From assembly GCA_030040495.1 (NCBI GenBank), contig JASHTP010000256.1:1-23941 (forward strand): DNA of 23,941 bases. Reading direction: 5' to 3'. The stretch's first letter is position 1, and every line of letters starts with the position of its first letter. The DNA comes from Alphaproteobacteria bacterium (GTDB lineage: Bacteria > Pseudomonadota > Alphaproteobacteria > ATCC43930 > CGMCC-115725). A program made the translations under genes and the position numbers. Below are positions 21,478 through 23,941 of the stretch, in pieces. The notes under the pieces were generated by a model. That model saw only the letters and a list, made by a program, of their open reading frames with translations, ran no database searches and was not told the origin of the DNA.

Positions 21478-22755
21478 CTATTGCGGCGCGAACACCTCTT
21501 GCGGCTCGCTGAGGCCGCGCATGGGGTGGCGGCCGAGCGAGAGGAAGGGCGCGCCCGCGGCCTTGGCGAAGCTCTCCGAGAGCAGCACCGGCCGCTGCAG
21601 CGTCTTGGTCAGGCCTTCGAGGCGGACGACCAGATTCACCGCCGGGCCGATGGCGGTGTAGTCGAGCCGGTCGGCGGCGCCGACATTGCCGTAATAGATC
21701 TCGCCGAGATGGAGGCCGATGCCAAAGCGGATGAGCTCCTGGCCGACGATGTCGCGGTTCTCGTTGGCGACGTCGACGCGCCGCACGATCTCCGCCGCGG
21801 CGGCAAAGGCGGCGGCGGCGGCTTCGGGCTCGGGACGGCCTTCGGGCCCGAAGATGGCGAGCACGCCGTCGCCGACGAATTTCAGGATCTCGCCGCCTTC
21901 GGCATGGACGGCGCCGGCCACCGCCTCGAAATAATCGTCGAGCAGGCGGATCAGCTCCTCGCCCGGCAGCCGGTCGGCGAGGCCGGTGCTGTCGCGCAGA
22001 TCGACCGCCATCAGCGCCGCGCGCAGCCGCCGGCTCTCGCCGCGGAAGATCTCGCCGTCGAGGATGTGGCGGCCGATGGTGCGGCCGAGATAGGTGTCGA
22101 GCAGGATGGCGCTGCGCCGCTCCAGCACCTTGGTCTCGACGAAGAGGCTGAGCGCCGGAAGGATCTGCGTGATGGCGGCGACGTGCGCCGGGGCGAAGCC
22201 GCCCGGCCGGTCGGTGGCCCAGGTGGCGACGTCGTAGCGCACGACGCCCATGGCGAGCGGACAGGCGAGGTAATCGGTGGCGCCTTCGCCGCGCAGCTGG
22301 CGCAGCAGCGGGTAGCGGTCGAGATCGGCGGTCTCCTCCTCGAGCCGGTAGCGCAAGGTGACGCCCTTCTCGATCGCCGGGCGCATCGGGCTTTCGAGAT
22401 AGTCGGGGTGGCGCTCGATGCCGTGGCGGACGCGGAACTCGGTGACGCCGCGCTGGCGGTGCCAGCGGAAACCCAGCCCCATGAGCTGGGGATGGAGCGT
22501 GCCGATGCTGAGATTGGCGCGCCACAGCGGCAGGTCCTGCGCCACCATGCGCCAGCACAGCTCGTCGAACATGGCGGCGCCGTCCTTGCCGCGGATCTCG
22601 CGGCTCAGGATCCAGTCGACGAGGCTGCCGCCGGCGACCGGCCGGCCGAGGCCGCGCTCCTCGCGCACCACGCTGAACAGCTCGTTGCTCGCCGTCAGAG
22701 CGGCGAGGCTGTCGGTCTTGGCGGCGGTCTTGGCGGCGACCTCAGCCCCGTCCAC
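21478..22755 (-). CDS. Class III adenylate/guanylate cyclase with N-terminal regulatory domain
   Basis: This is a cytoplasmic nucleotide cyclase of 425 residues. The N-terminal half (about 25-210) is an uncharacterised, GAF-like or relay region. The catalytic domain (about 240-425) has both metal aspartates, Asp252 ('LMAVDLRDSTGLAD') and Asp296 ('ILKFVGDGVLAIFG'). Lys292 and Asp365 ('RLDYTAIGP') are the pair that favours ATP, and Asn374/Arg378 ('AVNLVVRLE') are the transition-state residues. It is therefore predicted to make cAMP. I chose GTG 22755 because AAGGAG at 22763-22768 is seven bases upstream; TTG 22782 would add nine residues. No membrane segment is seen. Its last 324 coding bases plus 13 bp of trailer exist as a decayed copy at 17910-18249. 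Confidence 0.92.
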   Translation of the reverse strand: MDGAEVAAKTAAKTDSLAALTASNELFSVVREERGLGRPVAGGSLVDWILSREIRGKDGAAMFDELCWRMVAQDLPLWRANLSIGTLHPQLMGLGFRWHRQRGVTEFRVRHGIERHPDYLESPMRPAIEKGVTLRYRLEEETADLDRYPLLRQLRGEGATDYLACPLAMGVVRYDVATWATDRPGGFAPAHVAAITQILPALSLFVETKVLERRSAILLDTYLGRTIGRHILDGEIFRGESRRLRAALMAVDLRDSTGLADRLPGEELIRLLDDYFEAVAGAVHAEGGEILKFVGDGVLAIFGPEGRPEPEAAAAAFAAAAEIVRRVDVANENRDIVGQELIRFGIGLHLGEIYYGNVGAADRLDYTAIGPAVNLVVRLEGLTKTLQRPVLLSESFAKAAGAPFLSLGRHPMRGLSEPQEVFAPQ

Positions 22756-22818
22756 GCCCGGGCTCCTTGCTGCGCTGGCCAACCATAGGGACCAGCTTAC
22801 ACGGTAGGAGCCGCCGCG

Positions 22819-23745
22819 TCACACCACCGGGTGGCGAGGCGGCTTGCCGGCCAGCACCTCCAGCACCTGGTCCACCACCATCAGCCCGACCCGGTCGAGC
22901 GCCTCCTCGGTGGCGCCGCCGAGATGCGGCGTGGCGATGAAATTGGGAAGCCGCAGCAGCGGATGGGAGGCGGGCGGCGGCTCCTGGACGAAGACGTCGC
23001 TCGCCGCCGCCGCCGGCCGGCCGCGCGCCAGCGCCGCCGCCAGCGCCGTCTCGTCGACGATGCCGCCGCGCGCGGTGTTGACGAGGATGCCGCCTTCCGG
23101 CATCAGCGCCAGCTCGCGCGCGCCGATGAGGCCGCGCGTCGCCGGGGTCAGCGGCAGATGCAGGCTCAGCACCTCGCTCTGGGCCAGCAGCTCCTCGAGC
23201 GTGGCCGCCGGCGTCGCACCGGCCGCGCCGATCGCTGCGGCGGACAGCGCGGGATCGTAGGCGACGACCGGCGAGCGCAGCGCACGGGCGAAGAGCTCGG
23301 CGACGCGGCGGCCGACCTGGCCGAAGCCGGCGACGCCGAGACGGCGGCCGGCGAGCTCGTGCCCGCCCGGAATCGCCGTCGCCGCGAGCGTTCCGGCGCG
23401 CAGCGCCGCGTCGCAGGCCACGATGTGGCGGGCCGAGGCGACCGCCAGCGCCAGCACCAGCTCCGCCACCGCCTCGGCGTTGGCGCCCGGCGTGTTGACC
23501 ACCGGGATGCCGCGCGCCCGCGCCGCTTCGAGCGCGATGTTGTCGACGCCGACGCCGTGCTTGCCGATGATCTTGAGCCGGCGCGCGCGGGCGATGTCGG
23601 CGGCGGCGACCGGGCTGGTGCGGGTGATGATCGCGTCGGCGGCGTCGGGCCAGTCGCGGATTTCGGCGGCGCGCCAGTCGACGACGTCGCCGCCGAGGCG
23701 CGCCAGCGCCCGCGGGCTGATGGGATCGAGCACGAAAACCGGCAC
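22819..23745 (-). CDS. D-isomer-specific 2-hydroxyacid dehydrogenase (phosphoglycerate dehydrogenase-like)
   Basis: This is an NAD-dependent dehydrogenase of 308 residues that would interconvert a D-2-hydroxyacid and its 2-oxo acid. The substrate domain (1-98 and 285-308) contains 'KIIGKHGVGVDNI'. The Rossmann domain has GxGxxG at 140-145 ('GVAGFGQVGRRVAE'). The catalytic triad is complete: Arg226 ('LVNTARGGIVDE'), Glu255 ('VFVQEPPP') and His274 ('ATPHLGGAT'). There is no C-terminal ACT domain, so it is not the regulated serine-pathway type. GTG 23745 follows GAGGAG (23757-23752) with six bases of spacing; an ATG at 23802 would add 19 unconserved residues. It is divergent from an amidohydrolase and lies 63 bp ahead of the cyclase gene on the same strand. 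Confidence 0.92.
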   Translation of the reverse strand: MPVFVLDPISPRALARLGGDVVDWRAAEIRDWPDAADAIITRTSPVAAADIARARRLKIIGKHGVGVDNIALEAARARGIPVVNTPGANAEAVAELVLALAVASARHIVACDAALRAGTLAATAIPGGHELAGRRLGVAGFGQVGRRVAELFARALRSPVVAYDPALSAAAIGAAGATPAATLEELLAQSEVLSLHLPLTPATRGLIGARELALMPEGGILVNTARGGIVDETALAAALARGRPAAAASDVFVQEPPPASHPLLRLPNFIATPHLGGATEEALDRVGLMVVDQVLEVLAGKPPRHPVV

Positions 23746-23801
23746 CGGAAGCTCCTCGCGCGAGAAACAAAACGGGCGCCACTTTCCTCCGTCCGCGGCC
23801 A

Positions 23802-23829
23802 TTGCTCAAGGGGCGCAGGCGACTATCAT
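23802..23829 (+). promoter_or_regulatory. Promoter candidate for the amidohydrolase gene
   Basis: TTGCTC (23802-23807) and TATCAT (23824-23829) are separated by 16 bp. Transcription would start near 23836, at or next to the ATG at 23837, so the message may be leaderless. No clear ribosome binding site is suitably spaced from that ATG. An in-frame ATG at 23828 overlaps the -10 box. Confidence 0.35.
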
Positions 23830-23836
23830 GGGACCC

Positions 23837-23941
23837 ATGCACGATCTCGTGATCCGCAACGCCTGGCTCGTGGACGGCACCAGGGCGCCGGCGCGTCGCG
23901 CCTCGGTCGCCGTCGCCGCGGGCCGGATCGCGGCGGTGGGC
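23837..23941 (+). CDS. Amidohydrolase, N-acyl-D-amino-acid deacylase-like, N-terminus only (cut by window end)
   Basis: Thirty-five codons from ATG 23837 to the window edge encode 'MHDLVIRNAWLVDGTRAPAR' followed by 'ASVAVAAGRIAAVG'. This is the small N-terminal beta-sandwich that opens amidohydrolase-superfamily proteins such as D-aminoacylases, dihydroorotases and dihydropyrimidinases. The form 'DLVIRNA..VDGTR.PA' fits N-acyl-D-amino-acid deacylases best. The metal-binding HxH motif would lie just beyond the window. It is divergent from the D-hydroxyacid dehydrogenase across 91 bp. A link between D-amino acid release and D-hydroxy/2-oxo acid interconversion is possible but speculative. Confidence 0.72.
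   Translation, partial: MHDLVIRNAWLVDGTRAPARRASVAVAAGRIAAVG

Noticed and set aside
21457..22788. A 443-codon plus-strand frame opposite the cyclase
   Set aside because: It is a mirror of the cyclase codons with no motif. The minus-strand product has a complete class III catalytic site.

Overview
The window is about 24 kb of very GC-rich DNA, with strong G/C bias at third codon positions and long spurious open antisense frames. ABC branched-chain amino-acid-type transporters, a TAXI-type binding protein, a soluble hybrid histidine kinase and mandelate-racemase-type catabolic genes together suggest a heterotrophic alphaproteobacterium (Rhodospirillales/Hyphomicrobiales-like). That placement is inference; there is no rRNA or other marker gene here. 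I saw no tRNA, rRNA, CRISPR array, insertion sequence or phage gene.

Layout. (1) 40-6020, +: a complete HAAT/Liv ABC importer with two tandem paralogous binding proteins, permeases LivH and LivM, and ATPases LivG and LivF. The last four genes overlap end to start. A two-hairpin palindromic element lies between the second binding protein and the permeases. (2) 6186-7895, +: a soluble PAS/histidine-kinase/receiver protein. (3) 7997-10998, +: glutathione S-transferase, an orphan TAXI binding protein, a FUSC-family membrane gene wrecked by an internal deletion, and an SMP-30/gluconolactonase-like protein. (4) 11073-12047, +: an HtrA-like PDZ protein in which all three catalytic residues are replaced. 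(5) 12149-14146: a TetR regulator and an MFS transporter, divergent, around a strikingly symmetrical operator/promoter. (6) 14222-17908, +: an overlapping operon of a mandelate-racemase-like enolase-superfamily enzyme, a split thiamine-diphosphate enzyme (alpha and beta) and an M20 peptidase/amidohydrolase. (7) 17908-21000: a patchwork of a truncated cyclase duplicate, a CopD-like membrane protein, a gene-poor stretch, a DinB-like protein and a TDT/SLAC1-type transporter. (8) 21478-23941: an intact class III adenylate cyclase and a D-2-hydroxyacid dehydrogenase on the minus strand, then the divergent start of an amidohydrolase cut by the window end.

How the genes may work together. The best candidate for an undescribed system is TetR-MFS-MR-TPPalpha-TPPbeta-M20. 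The M20 enzyme could release an acid from an amide or peptide conjugate, the MR-type enzyme could dehydrate or isomerise it, and the split TPP enzyme could decarboxylate the resulting 2-oxo acid. The MFS protein would bring in the substrate under TetR control. The substrate cannot be named from sequence. The second theme is gene decay: a FUSC gene lacking its middle, and a 340-bp duplicated cyclase 3' end whose differences from the intact copy are mostly amino-acid changing.
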